DNA of 64,000 nt from Hydrogenophaga pseudoflava (lineage in GTDB: Bacteria; Pseudomonadota; Gammaproteobacteria; Burkholderiales; Burkholderiaceae_C). This document shows positions 24,457 to 33,643 of this stretch, in pieces. Position numbers and translations under genes: made by a program. The DNA lies in assembly GCF_031020795.1 (NCBI RefSeq), contig NZ_JAVHJP010000002.1, forward strand, positions 124,001 to 188,000, written 5' to 3'. The notes under the pieces were generated by a model. It ran no database searches. It was not told the origin of the DNA and saw only the letters and a program-made list of their open reading frames with translations. The stretch's first letter is position 1. Every line of letters starts with the position of its first letter.

Positions 24457-27020
24457 CGTGAGACGGTGGCGGGTGTCAGGGAAAACCGGAACTCGGCGCC
24501 CTCGCCAGGCCGCCCGACGCCCTGGATGTGGCCGCCATGCCGGTCCACGATGCGGCGCACCGTGGCCAGGCCGATTCCGGTGCCTTCGAACTCGCTGGGG
24601 CCGTGCAGGCGCTGGAACGGCTTGAACAGCTTCTCGGCGTAGGCCATGTTGAAGCCGACGCCGTTGTCCCGCACGAAGAAGGTGGTGCGGGCCGGGTCGC
24701 CGTCCCGGTACCGGCCCATCTCGATCAGCGGCTGTGACTGGTTGCGGGTGTATTTGACCGCGTTGCCCAGCAAGTTCTCCAGCGCGATGCGTGCCAGCCG
24801 GGCGTCACAGACACTGACCAGGCCCGGCTCGATGCGCCACGCCAGCGGCCTGTCCGGGTGCTTGGCCTGTTCCGCCTTCATCACCTGTTCGGCGATCTCG
24901 CTCAGGTTGGCCATGCCCGGCGTCATCTCTCCCTGGCTCACGCGGGCCAGCGCCAGCAGGTCGGCGATCAGGGTGCTCATGCGGTGGGTCGACACCAGCA
25001 CGCGGTCCAGCAGCTGTTCCTCGTCGACGCTCAGCCGCCCGTGAAGCTGTTCGCTCAGCAGGCTGGTGAAGCCGTCGATGGCGCGCAGCGGCGACTTCAG
25101 GTCGTGCGAGACCGAGTAGGCGAAAGAATCGAGTTCCGCGTTGAGCTTCTGCAGCTCGGCGGTGCGCGACTGCACCCGCTGCTCCAGCGTGGCGTTGAGT
25201 TGCTGGATCTCGCGCTCGCGCCGCAGTCGCATCAGTTCGGCCGTGGCCCGGCTCGCGAAGATCGACATCAGCGCGCGCATCTCGGCGGTGAGCGTGATGG
25301 GCTGGCGCCACATGGCCGAGAGCAGGCCGATCGCGGTGCCGTCCTGGTCGCGCAGGCTCTGGCCGATGTAGGCGCTGGCCGGCACACCGGTCACCGACGA
25401 CATGGCGGGATAGGCGTGGGCCATACCCTGCTCGTAGACGCAGAGCCCGCTGTTGACGAGCGCCTCGCCGCAAGGTGTGCCCTGGGGGTCGAACACGAAG
25501 TTGGGCATCAGGGCGCCGTCCTTGGAGGCCGCCAGCGTCTGCACCTGCTGCTCGGACAAGCGCTCGCTGACCATCACCAGGTCGGCTTTCAGGGCGGGGG
25601 CGGCGTGGCGCGCAAGCGCGGTGAAAAAGGCCTCGCCCGTTTCCCCCGTCATGCCCTGCGCCACACTCAGCAGCAGGGCCTCGCGCCGTTTTTCCTCGGA
25701 AACGTTCACCGTGGACGAGAGGATGCATTCCTCGCCTTCGATGTCGATCAGCACCGCCCACAGCCGCACGTCCACCGGCTTGCCATCCCGGCTGCGCATC
25801 TGGCTCTCGTAGGCCAGCACCCGTCCGTCGCGCTTGAGCCGGTCGATGTAGGCCTGCCGGTGGGCCGGTGTGAGCCAGGCGCCAGTTTCCAGCGTGGTCC
25901 GGCCGCGCAGGACGTCGACACCCATGCCGTCTGAAATGACGCCCGCCCGGTTGACCTCCAGGATCAGCCCGTCCGACAGGCGCGTGATCGAGAGGTTCAT
26001 CGGGCTGAAGTTGAAGGCCTTGGCAAAGCGTTCCTCCGAGCGACGCAGGCGCTCGATGGTGGTGTTCTGCTCGGTGATGTCGGTGACGATGGTGATCACC
26101 AGACGGTCCTGCGGGTCGTCGCCCATTTCGCTGGAGATCAGGGCATCGAAGTGGCTGCCGTCGGCCCGCAGTCCTTTGACGTGGGTGCGGTCGGCCCGGC
26201 GGTGGGTGAACAGCTGTTCCAGGTAGCGGGTGCGCTGCTCCGGTTCGGCCCAGAGCATCTCGTCGGTGCACCCGAGCACGTCCTCGCGGGTGCGCCCGTA
26301 GCAGCGTTCGAAGGCCGGGTTGACGTCCAGGATGAGGCCGTTGCGGGCCGACTGGGCAATCATCGGACTGGGGCTGTTGCGAAAGATGCGCGTGAAGCGC
26401 TCCAGGCTCTGGTCCCGCTCCTGTTCGCTGCGGATGCGGCGTTCCAGTTCGGCCTGCTGCAGCTCCAGCGCCACCTGGGCCTTGGTGCGGCTGTAGAACA
26501 CCATGATGGCCACGACCACCAACACGGCGGAATGGGTCAGCCACACCTTGAGGCCCACCTCGTGGTTGGGCTCGATCAGCCAGCCGCGCTGCTCGGCCGC
26601 TGTAAGCACACCCAGTGACACCACCCCATAGATCACCGCCCCGATGAGCGGCTTGCGGCCGAGGAAGATGCCGGCGCCTGCCACCGCCGCCACCATCATG
26701 AACCCGCCGGCCGCCCGGACCGATCCGAAGGCCAGCAACTCCATGCTGGAGGCGGTCATCACGCCGTACACCAGGAAGTGCACGGCGTAGCGCGTGCGGC
26801 CCCGGCGCAGCATGAAGAGGAACAGCGCGCCCAGGACCGCCACGACGGCCGCCACCGCGGCGTCCAGCAGGTTGCTGCTGCTCCAGTACACCAGGGGGGT
26901 GAGGACCGTGGCGGAGCCGGTCACCAGCAGGCCTACGGTCCGCAGGGGACTGGAAGAAGGTTCGGGGGGCTGGCTGGACACGTCGGGAGGGGCGGCAGTC
27001 GTCGATGGGCGCAATGGCAC
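24453..27020 (-). CDS. Membrane PAS-GAF sensor histidine kinase 2 (paralogue)
   Basis: An 855-aa paralogue of the downstream kinase with the same domain order: N-terminal membrane helices, PAS (NPAFERCYGRTREDVLG), PAS (FNFSPMNLSITRLSDGLILE), GAF-like domain, then HisKA with His639 (YSVSHDLKSPLRAIDGFT) and HATPase (LENLLGNAVKYTR, VRDNGVGFNMA, FEGTGIGLATV). Membrane and first PAS domains have diverged more than the kinase core, suggesting different signals into one output. The start is GTG at 27020, with only a weak Shine-Dalgarno sequence. It begins 20 bp after the sulfurtransferase stop. No partner regulator is in the window. Confidence 0.9.
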   Translation of the reverse strand: MPLRPSTTAAPPDVSSQPPEPSSSPLRTVGLLVTGSATVLTPLVYWSSSNLLDAAVAAVVAVLGALFLFMLRRGRTRYAVHFLVYGVMTASSMELLAFGSVRAAGGFMMVAAVAGAGIFLGRKPLIGAVIYGVVSLGVLTAAEQRGWLIEPNHEVGLKVWLTHSAVLVVVAIMVFYSRTKAQVALELQQAELERRIRSEQERDQSLERFTRIFRNSPSPMIAQSARNGLILDVNPAFERCYGRTREDVLGCTDEMLWAEPEQRTRYLEQLFTHRRADRTHVKGLRADGSHFDALISSEMGDDPQDRLVITIVTDITEQNTTIERLRRSEERFAKAFNFSPMNLSITRLSDGLILEVNRAGVISDGMGVDVLRGRTTLETGAWLTPAHRQAYIDRLKRDGRVLAYESQMRSRDGKPVDVRLWAVLIDIEGEECILSSTVNVSEEKRREALLLSVAQGMTGETGEAFFTALARHAAPALKADLVMVSERLSEQQVQTLAASKDGALMPNFVFDPQGTPCGEALVNSGLCVYEQGMAHAYPAMSSVTGVPASAYIGQSLRDQDGTAIGLLSAMWRQPITLTAEMRALMSIFASRATAELMRLRREREIQQLNATLEQRVQSRTAELQKLNAELDSFAYSVSHDLKSPLRAIDGFTSLLSEQLHGRLSVDEEQLLDRVLVSTHRMSTLIADLLALARVSQGEMTPGMANLSEIAEQVMKAEQAKHPDRPLAWRIEPGLVSVCDARLARIALENLLGNAVKYTRNQSQPLIEMGRYRDGDPARTTFFVRDNGVGFNMAYAEKLFKPFQRLHGPSEFEGTGIGLATVRRIVDRHGGHIQGVGRPGEGAEFRFSLTPATVSR

Positions 27021-27040
27021 GTGTCAGACCTATCGGCCCA

Positions 27041-27910
27041 TCAGCCGGGAACTTGACTGCGGGCGCAGGGCAGGCCCGGCGTGTTGCACCACTCGCTCCA
27101 GCTGCCCGGGAACAAGGCCGTGCGTCCGAGACCGGCGATCTCCATGGCCAGCAGGTTGGGGATGGCACTCACCCCACTGCCGCAGTGGTGCACCACCGCG
27201 GCCGGATCGCGCCCGGCCAGCAGGCGCTCGAAATCGGCCCGCAGCTCGGCGGCCGGCTTGAAGCGGCCGTCCGGCCCGATGTTGTCGGTGAACGGGCGGT
27301 TGAGTGCCCCGGGGATGTGGCCCGCCACCGGGTCCAGCGGTTCGATCTCGCCCCGGAATCGGGCCGCCGCGCGCGCATCGACCAGCACCTGGTCGGGCTG
27401 GCCCAGGCTCCGGGCAATGACCTGCGCATCCCGCGTCCGGGCCAGGGAGGGTTGCAGTTCGAAACGGCCGGCCGCGGGCACGGGCGACGTGCCCTGGGCC
27501 ACGGCTGCGCCGGTCGCCTGCCAGGCGGCCAGACCGCCGTCGAGCACCGCCACGGCCTCGTGGCCGCACCACTTGAGCATCCACCAGAGCCGGCCGCAGT
27601 AGTTCGCGCCCTGCCGGTCCATCGCCACCACCTGTTGCCCTGGGTTCAGACCCAGGGCCCGCAGGCGCCTGGCAAAGGCCTCGCGGGAGGGCAGGGGGTG
27701 CCTCCCTCCGCTGGCGCGGTCGGGTGCGGTCTTCTCGCTCAGGTGCTCGTCCAGGTCCACATGCACCGCGCCCGGGATGTGGGCCGCTTCGAACTGCTGG
27801 CGCCCGGCGGCGGGGTTCGTCAGGTCGAAACTGCAGTCCATCACCAGCACCGGCTGGTGGTCGTCCAGGAGTTGCCGCAGCTGCGCGGCGGAAATGAGCG
27901 TGGTGTACAT
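27041..27910 (-). CDS. sseA: 3-mercaptopyruvate sulfurtransferase-type double rhodanese
   Basis: A sulfurtransferase of 289 aa with two rhodanese domains; the N-terminal one is inactive. The C-terminal one carries the catalytic Cys243 in HHCGSGVSAIP, close to the CGSGVTA loop of SseA/mercaptopyruvate sulfurtransferases rather than the CRKGVT loop of thiosulfate enzymes. It transfers sulfane sulfur from mercaptopyruvate to thiols or cyanide in the cytoplasm. A GAGAAT hexamer lies 7 nt before the ATG at 27910 without a Shine-Dalgarno sequence, so a leaderless start is possible. The two kinases follow on the same strand. Confidence 0.88.
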   Translation of the reverse strand: MYTTLISAAQLRQLLDDHQPVLVMDCSFDLTNPAAGRQQFEAAHIPGAVHVDLDEHLSEKTAPDRASGGRHPLPSREAFARRLRALGLNPGQQVVAMDRQGANYCGRLWWMLKWCGHEAVAVLDGGLAAWQATGAAVAQGTSPVPAAGRFELQPSLARTRDAQVIARSLGQPDQVLVDARAAARFRGEIEPLDPVAGHIPGALNRPFTDNIGPDGRFKPAAELRADFERLLAGRDPAAVVHHCGSGVSAIPNLLAMEIAGLGRTALFPGSWSEWCNTPGLPCARSQVPG

Positions 27911-27996
27911 GCGGTCGATTCTCCGGCAGAGCGGTGCCGCTGACGATCACACCAAAGTCCTATAGGCCCGCACGCGGTGTGCAGGCGTGCACGGAA

Positions 27997-28887
27997 TCAG
28001 TGCTCTTCAGCCGGTGCGTGGGGCACGGCGCGCGCGCGCAGCACCGTGGCCGCGATGCCGCTGGCGATGATCAGGGCCATCCCGGCCCAGCCGATCAGGG
28101 GGAGCCTGTCGCCAAACACCGTCAGGCCGAAGATGCCTGCGAAGACGATGCCCGAGTACTGCAGGTTCGCCACCACCATGGTGGCACCGCTGGCGTAGGC
28201 GCGGGTCATGCACAGCTGGCCGCCCAGCGCCAGCAGCCCGATGGGCAGCAGCCACAGGGCGGCGGGCCAGGTCCAGGGCGTGGCACCGACGAACAGCATG
28301 CCGATCAGCCCGGCGATCACGGCGCCGATGGAGAAATAAAACACCGTGCGGCTCTCGGGCTCGCCCGCGCGGCTCAGCGCCGAGACCTGCAGGTAGGCAA
28401 AGGCGGCGAAGATGCCGGACATCAGGCCGACCAGCGCGCCCAGCATCTGGTCGGGAGCCAGGGTGGGGCGCAGCATCATCCCCACGCCACCGAAGCCCGC
28501 CAGCACGGTCAGGAACAGCGGCGCCTGCTGCCGGACCGGGGCATTGCGGCCCTGGGTGAGCAGGGCGCCTCCCAGCAGGAAGGTCGCGATCCAGACGCTG
28601 CTCATGTAGTTGAGCGTCATCGCGGTGGCCAGCGGCAGCACGGCGATGGCGTAGAACCAGGCGGTCAGCGAGATGGTGCCCACCACGCTGCGCCAGGCGT
28701 GCATCATGGGCACCGCGGTGCGCAGCGAGACGCCGCTGAACCGCGTGAACCCGTACAGGAACACGACCCCCACCAGGCCGCGGTAGGTGACGATTTCGAA
28801 GCTGTTGAAGTGTGCGGATGCGAACTTGATGCAGACCCCCATGCTGGCGAAAAACAGGGATGCCAGCAGCATCCAGAGGGCCTGCAT
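27997..28887 (-). CDS. EamA/DMT-family exporter
   Basis: A ten-helix drug/metabolite transporter of 296 aa made of two EamA repeats. It begins MQALWMLLASLFFASMGVCI, has GLVGVVFLYGF and MTLNYMSSVWIATFLLGG in the first repeat and FGDRLPLIGWAGMALIIASG in the second. The family exports amino acids, nucleosides or other small metabolites; the substrate cannot be read. It starts 6 bp after the stop of the Rieske oxygenase gene and is surely co-transcribed with it, so it may export that enzyme's product. Confidence 0.88.
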   Translation of the reverse strand: MQALWMLLASLFFASMGVCIKFASAHFNSFEIVTYRGLVGVVFLYGFTRFSGVSLRTAVPMMHAWRSVVGTISLTAWFYAIAVLPLATAMTLNYMSSVWIATFLLGGALLTQGRNAPVRQQAPLFLTVLAGFGGVGMMLRPTLAPDQMLGALVGLMSGIFAAFAYLQVSALSRAGEPESRTVFYFSIGAVIAGLIGMLFVGATPWTWPAALWLLPIGLLALGGQLCMTRAYASGATMVVANLQYSGIVFAGIFGLTVFGDRLPLIGWAGMALIIASGIAATVLRARAVPHAPAEEH

Positions 28888-28893
28888 GCAGTC

Positions 28894-30045
28894 TCAGCCC
28901 TTCAGTGCATCGCCCAGGCGGCCGCGGTACCACTCGTGGAAGTGCTGCATGCCGTCTTCCATCGGGCTCTGGTAGGGGCCGACCTCGTTGTCACCGCGCT
29001 CGAACAGCGCCTTGCGGCCCGCGTCCATGCGCTCGGCAATCTCGTCGTCCTCGATGCAGGTCTCCATGTAGGCCGCGCGCTGCGCCTCCATGAACTCCGG
29101 TTCGAAGGCGGCGATTTCTTCGGGGTAGTAAAACTCCACCATGTTCAGCGTCCTGTCCGCGCTGATGGGGTGCAGGGTCGAGACGGTAAGTACGTGCGGG
29201 TACCACTCGACCATGATGTGCGGGTAGTAGGTCAGCCAGACCGCGCCCTGGGCGGGCAGTTCGCCGTTGCGGTACTTCATCAGCACCTCGTGCCACTTCT
29301 GGTAGGTGGCGCTGCCGGACTTGAGCAGGTTCTGGATGCCCACGGTCTGCACCGAGTACTCGGGCTTGAATTCCCACTGCAGGTCGTCGCAGGTCACGAA
29401 GTTGCCCAGGCCGGGGTGGAAGGGCACGACGTGGTAATCCTCCAGGTAAACCTCGATGAAGGTCTTCCAGTTGTAGTGGCAGGTGTGCAGCTCCACGTGG
29501 CCCAGCACCATGCCCTCGAAGCTGAGCGTGGACGCGGGTCCCATTCCGTCGAGGTCGGCGGCAATGTCGCGGCCGTTGTCCTCGAACAGCAGGCCGTTCC
29601 ATTCGCGCAGCGGGTAGCGCTTGAGGTCGGCGCAGGGGTCGTGCGAGAAGTGCGGTGCGCCCAGCAGCGTCCCGAGCGCGCTGTTGGCGGACTGGCCGCC
29701 GCTGTAGGTCCAGCGGTGCAGCGGGCAAACAATGTGGCCGCCGCTGTGACCCTTGGCGTTCTGACCCAGGTTGCCTCGACCCTTGAGCATCACCGCCTGG
29801 CGGTGGCGGCAGATGTTGGATACGAGTTCGACGCCGTGGGCAGTGCGCACCAGCGCCCGGCCTTCCCCTTCCTGCGGGAGGGCGAAGTAATCGCCCGGCT
29901 CCGGAACCGCGTTGGCATGCCCCACATAGCGGGGCCCGCGCTGAAAGATCGTTTCAAGTTCCCTGCGGAACAATGCCTCGTCGAAGTAGCTGGAAACCGG
30001 CAATTGGCTTGCGGCCTGCTGCAATTGAAGACTCAAATCAGACAT
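28894..30045 (-). CDS. Rieske non-heme iron oxygenase, alpha-subunit type
   Basis: A ring-hydroxylating-type oxygenase of 383 aa. The Rieske [2Fe-2S] ligands are Cys79, His81, Cys107 and His110 (CRHRQA, CPLHRWTY). The mononuclear iron site has His205 and His210 in LEDYHVVPFHPGL, preceded by YNWKTFIEVY, which supplies the bridging region. No beta subunit, ferredoxin or reductase gene is adjacent, so it is probably a homo-oligomer using electrons from elsewhere. AGGA lies about 7 nt before the ATG. TACAAT on this strand at 30190-30185 may be its -10, giving a leader of about 130 nt. Substrate is unknown. Confidence 0.87.
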   Translation of the reverse strand: MSDLSLQLQQAASQLPVSSYFDEALFRRELETIFQRGPRYVGHANAVPEPGDYFALPQEGEGRALVRTAHGVELVSNICRHRQAVMLKGRGNLGQNAKGHSGGHIVCPLHRWTYSGGQSANSALGTLLGAPHFSHDPCADLKRYPLREWNGLLFEDNGRDIAADLDGMGPASTLSFEGMVLGHVELHTCHYNWKTFIEVYLEDYHVVPFHPGLGNFVTCDDLQWEFKPEYSVQTVGIQNLLKSGSATYQKWHEVLMKYRNGELPAQGAVWLTYYPHIMVEWYPHVLTVSTLHPISADRTLNMVEFYYPEEIAAFEPEFMEAQRAAYMETCIEDDEIAERMDAGRKALFERGDNEVGPYQSPMEDGMQHFHEWYRGRLGDALKG

Positions 30046-30242
30046 GGTGGTCCTGACCTAAAGACTCCCCCTATGAAGGGGCAGGGTGAAGCGCCTGAAC
30101 GAGTGAACGATCTGCGCGGGATGGGTGAAGTGCTGCGTCCCTCCGGGCGTGCAAGGCCCGTCAGTTGAACAAAAAAGAGGCGGGATTGTACCCCGGGGCC
30201 TCCGGTGCCATGCGAGGGCTGCAGAATGCCCCGGCCGAAGGA

Positions 30243-30248
30243 TAAAAT
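30243..30248 (+). promoter_or_regulatory. -10 element for xseB-ispA-dxs
   Basis: TAAAAT stands out in G+C-rich surroundings 68 nt before the xseB ATG. A weak TGCAGA lies 17 nt upstream as a possible -35. The 270-bp gap between the Rieske gene and xseB otherwise holds only the divergent leader, with a small CCCC/GGGG hairpin near 30067-30081. Confidence 0.45.
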
Positions 30249-30315
30249 CGCGCGCTGGCCCTGCCTCCTGCAGGGTGTGCGTCGGGTGTCAGCCGCCCGT
30301 TACCGACCTCAGCGA

Positions 30316-30582
30316 ATGACCTCTCCGACCCCCTCAAAGCCCTCCCGATCCAGCCGCTCGGCCGAGGCGTCTGCCACCCCGGCCAGTTACGAGGCCGCGC
30401 TGGAGGAGCTGGAGCAGCTGGTCGCCCAGCTGGACGCTGGTCAGCTGCCGCTGGACCAGTTGCTGGGACGCTACCAGCGGGGAGCGGAGTTGCTCGCGTA
30501 CTGCCGTGCCCGGCTGGAGGCGGTGGAGCAGCAGATTCAGGTGCTCGAAAACGGCGAGCCCAAACCCTGGGACGGCCAATGA
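30316..30582 (+). CDS. xseB: Exodeoxyribonuclease VII small subunit
   Basis: The 88-aa small subunit of exonuclease VII, which degrades single-stranded DNA with XseA. The core [20 protein letters not shown] is followed by [20 protein letters not shown], the two-helix hairpin of the family. The N-terminal 25 residues are Ser/Pro-rich and variable. The ATG at 30316 is preferred over the upstream reading for family length. Its last codons overlap the ispA start by ATGA, as in many proteobacteria, so the two are coupled. Confidence 0.93.
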   Translation: MTSPTPSKPSRSSRSAEASATPASYEAALEELEQLVAQLDAGQLPLDQLLGRYQRGAELLAYCRARLEAVEQQIQVLENGEPKPWDGQ

Positions 30583-31484
30583 GCGCCAGCCTGTCGGACA
30601 GCGCCGCGTTCGTGGCCTGGCGGGTGCGCCAGCAGGAGCTTGTGGAGCAAGCCCTGTCGGACTGGGTGCCGGCCGGTGCGCCGGCGGGACTGGGGCTGGC
30701 CATGCGCTATGCGGTGCTGGACGGTGGCAAGCGCCTGCGCCCGCTGCTGGTGCTGGCGGCTTGCGAGGCCGCGCAAGGCGAGCCTGCGGTGGCCATGCGG
30801 GCGGCCTGTGCGTTGGAACTCATTCATGCCTATTCGCTGGTGCACGACGACATGCCCTGCATGGACAACGACGTGCTGCGACGGGGCAAACCCACGGTTC
30901 ACGTGAAGTTCGGCGAGGCCCAGGCTCTGTTGGCCGGTGACGCGCTGCAGGCCCTGGCGTTCGAACTGCTGGTGCCCGACGACGGGTCGATGCCCGCCGC
31001 GCTGTCGGCCCGCTTGTGCCGCCAGCTGGCCGTCGCGGCCGGCGCTTGCGGCATGGCGGGCGGGCAGGCCGTCGATCTGGCGAGCGTCGGCGTGGCGCTG
31101 GACCAGACAGCCCTGGAGGGCATGCACCGCCTCAAGACCGGGGCGCTGCTGCAGGCCAGCGTGATGATGGGCGCGTCCACCGCTGCCCTGGACCCCGCTG
31201 TGCTGCGGCAGTTGTCCATCTACGGTTCGTGCATCGGCCTGGCCTTCCAGGTGGTCGACGACATCCTGGACGTCACCACCGACTCCGCCACACTGGGCAA
31301 GACCGCGGGCAAGGACGCCGCCGCCGACAAGCCCACCTTTGTGTCGCTCATGGGGCTGGAGGCTGCCCAGGCCTACGCCGACGAGGTGCTGGACCAGGCG
31401 CACCGCGCGCTGTCCGCCAGCGGCCTGGCCCACACCGACACCCTGCATGCCCTGGCCGACTGGGTCGGTCGCCGCGCCTCCTGA
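30579..31484 (+). CDS. ispA: Farnesyl/geranyl diphosphate synthase
   Basis: A short-chain trans-prenyltransferase of 301 aa that condenses IPP with DMAPP/GPP. The first Asp-rich motif is at 90-96 ([10 protein letters not shown]) followed by RRGKPT. The second is [12 protein letters not shown], followed by [15 protein letters not shown], the typical insertion-bearing C-terminal signature of proteobacterial IspA. It is the middle gene of xseB-ispA-dxs, so prenyl precursor and prenyl chain synthesis are co-expressed. Product should be farnesyl diphosphate for ubiquinone and undecaprenyl synthesis. Confidence 0.95.
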   Translation: MSASLSDSAAFVAWRVRQQELVEQALSDWVPAGAPAGLGLAMRYAVLDGGKRLRPLLVLAACEAAQGEPAVAMRAACALELIHAYSLVHDDMPCMDNDVLRRGKPTVHVKFGEAQALLAGDALQALAFELLVPDDGSMPAALSARLCRQLAVAAGACGMAGGQAVDLASVGVALDQTALEGMHRLKTGALLQASVMMGASTAALDPAVLRQLSIYGSCIGLAFQVVDDILDVTTDSATLGKTAGKDAAADKPTFVSLMGLEAAQAYADEVLDQAHRALSASGLAHTDTLHALADWVGRRAS

Positions 31485-31521
31485 ACCCGGAACAGTCGCC
31501 CTTCTGCGAAACACCTGCCCC

Positions 31522-33417
31522 ATGAGCAACCTGCTGTCCACCATCGAATCTCCGGCCGACCTGCGGCGCCTCCCGCGTGCGCAGCTGCGCCCCCTGGCCG
31601 ACGAACTGCGCGACCATGTGCTGCAGAGCGTCTCGAAAACCGGTGGGCACCTCAGCTCCAACCTGGGCACGGTGGAACTCACGGTGGCGCTGCACTACGT
31701 CTTCAACACGCCCGAAGACCGCCTCGTCTGGGACGTGGGCCACCAGACCTACCCGCACAAGATCCTGACCGGTCGTCGCGACCGCATGCACACGCTGCGC
31801 CAGCTCGGCGGCATCAGCGGGTTTCCGCGCCGCGACGAGAGCGAGTACGACACCTTCGGCACTGCCCACTCGTCCACCAGCATCTCGGCCGCGCTGGGCA
31901 TGGCGCTGGCCGCCAAGATGAAGGGCCAGAGCCGCCACGCGGTGGCCATCATCGGCGACGGTGCCATGACCGCCGGCATGGCCTTCGAGGCGCTGAACAA
32001 CGCCGGCGTCGAGCATGGCCGCCTGCTGGTGGTGCTCAACGACAACGACATGTCGATCTCGCCGCCCGTGGGCGCGCTCAACCGCTACCTGGCCCAGCTC
32101 ATGAGCGGCCAGTTCTACGCCGCCGCCAAGAACGTGGGCAAGACCGTGCTCAAGGGTGCGCCGCCGCTGTTCGAACTGGCCAAGCGGCTCGAGGAGCACG
32201 CCAAGGGCATGGTGGTGCCGGCCACCCTGTTCGAGAAGTTCGGCTTCAACTACGTCGGCCCCATCGACGGGCACGACCTCGACTCGCTCATTCCCACGCT
32301 GGAGAACGTTCGCCATCTGCTGGACAACGGCTCCGGCCCGCAGTTCCTGCACGTGGTCACGAAGAAGGGGCAGGGCTACAAGCTGGCCGAGGCCGATCCG
32401 GTGGCCTACCACGGTCCGGGCAAGTTCGATCCCGCCGTGGGCCTTGTCAAGCCGGCCACGCCGCCCAAGCCCACGTTCACCCAGGTCTTCGGCCAGTGGC
32501 TGTGCGACATGGCCGCCGCCGATCCCAAGCTGGTCGGCATCACGCCGGCCATGCGCGAAGGCTCGGGCATGGTGGAGTTTCACCAGAAGTTCCCGGGCCG
32601 CTACTTCGATGTCGGCATTGCAGAGCAGCACGCGGTGACCTTCGCCGCCGGGCTGGCCTGTGAGGGCATGAAGCCGGTGGTCGCGATCTACTCCACCTTC
32701 CTCCAGCGCGGCTACGACCAGCTCATCCACGACGTGGCGCTGCAGAACCTGCCCATGGTGTTCGCGCTCGATCGGGCGGGCCTGGTCGGCGCCGACGGAG
32801 CCACCCACGCGGGTGCCTACGACATCGCCTACCTGCGCTGCATTCCCAACATGTCGATCGCCTGCCCGTCCGACGAGGCCGAGACGCGCCAGCTGCTGTC
32901 CACGGCCCACCACCAGAACCATCCGGTGGCGGTGCGTTATCCGCGCGGGGCCGGGGTGGGAGCGGCGGTGCCGGCCAGTCTGGACGGTCTGCCCTTCGGC
33001 AGGGGCGAGGTGCGGCGGCGTGGTCACGGCGTCGCCATCCTGGCCTTCGGCACCCTGCTGCATCCTTCGCTTGCGGCCGCCGAGTCCCTGGGTGCCAGCG
33101 TGGCCAACATGCGCTGGGCCAAACCGCTGGACATGGACCTGCTGCGCGAGATGGCGCAGAGCCACCAGGCCCTCGTCACAGTGGAAGAGGGCTGTGTGAT
33201 GGGCGGGGCCGGCAGTGCCGTGCTGGAAGCCCTGCAGGCCGAGCGCCTGTCAATGCCCGTGCTGCAGTTGGGGTTGCCCGACGAGTTCATCGAGCATGGC
33301 GACCCGGCCAAGCTGCTGGCTGGCGTGGGGCTGGATGCCGCCGGCATCGAGTCGTCCATCCGGCGGCGTTTTGCCGATGTGCTGGGCGGCTCTGGAGGCC
33401 TCAAGGCTGTCGCCTGA
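31522..33417 (+). CDS. dxs: 1-deoxy-D-xylulose-5-phosphate synthase
   Basis: The first enzyme of the MEP isoprenoid pathway, a TPP-dependent transketolase-like enzyme of 631 aa. Marks are [37 protein letters not shown], the TPP motif [17 protein letters not shown] ending in LNDNDMSIS, and the C-terminal [18 protein letters not shown]. The ATG at 31522 gives the expected N-terminus ([14 protein letters not shown]). It starts 37 bp after ispA. The reading extending back to 31339 overlaps ispA and is rejected. Confidence 0.97.
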   Translation: MSNLLSTIESPADLRRLPRAQLRPLADELRDHVLQSVSKTGGHLSSNLGTVELTVALHYVFNTPEDRLVWDVGHQTYPHKILTGRRDRMHTLRQLGGISGFPRRDESEYDTFGTAHSSTSISAALGMALAAKMKGQSRHAVAIIGDGAMTAGMAFEALNNAGVEHGRLLVVLNDNDMSISPPVGALNRYLAQLMSGQFYAAAKNVGKTVLKGAPPLFELAKRLEEHAKGMVVPATLFEKFGFNYVGPIDGHDLDSLIPTLENVRHLLDNGSGPQFLHVVTKKGQGYKLAEADPVAYHGPGKFDPAVGLVKPATPPKPTFTQVFGQWLCDMAAADPKLVGITPAMREGSGMVEFHQKFPGRYFDVGIAEQHAVTFAAGLACEGMKPVVAIYSTFLQRGYDQLIHDVALQNLPMVFALDRAGLVGADGATHAGAYDIAYLRCIPNMSIACPSDEAETRQLLSTAHHQNHPVAVRYPRGAGVGAAVPASLDGLPFGRGEVRRRGHGVAILAFGTLLHPSLAAAESLGASVANMRWAKPLDMDLLREMAQSHQALVTVEEGCVMGGAGSAVLEALQAERLSMPVLQLGLPDEFIEHGDPAKLLAGVGLDAAGIESSIRRRFADVLGGSGGLKAVA

Positions 33418-33568
33418 GGGGCTTGCGTGAAGGAATTTCACGGCCCTTTTGAGGTGTTTTGAACGGCTGCCCGGTTTGGATGCAGCAAGCTTGCAAAAGC
33501 CTGAAGGCGTTCACGTTCCTGCTCTGATTTCGAGGGAAAACCCCCAAGGATGGGGGGGGGCGCCTTCC

Positions 33569-33574
33569 TACAAT
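33569..33574 (+). promoter_or_regulatory. -10-like element before the TRAP transporter genes
   Basis: TACAAT lies 69 nt upstream of dctP, just after a run of nine G (33552-33560). No recognisable -35 precedes it, so activator dependence is possible. The rest of the 226-bp gap after dxs holds a weak CGTGAA-N5-TTCACG hairpin (33426-33442), perhaps part of the dxs terminator. Confidence 0.4.
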
Positions 33575-33643
33575 GGCCCGGACTGCAGAAGTCCCCGACC
33601 CCTTCCGGGCGGGCATGAAGTACCAACCACGGAGTCATACAAC

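Noticed and set aside
30046..30185. The 130-nt leader of the Rieske oxygenase gene as a possible riboswitch
   Set aside because: It contains small hairpins (CCCC/GGGG near 30067-30081), but I could not fit it to any known riboswitch core, and the -10 that defines the leader is itself uncertain.
33552..33560. Run of nine G as a phase-variable tract
   Set aside because: It lies in an intergenic region with no coding frame. It could affect promoter spacing, but no -35 can be paired with it.
33574..33587. A possible sigma-54 promoter upstream of dctP (TGGCCCGGACTGCA)
   Set aside because: The GG and GC doublets are 10 nt apart instead of the required 12.
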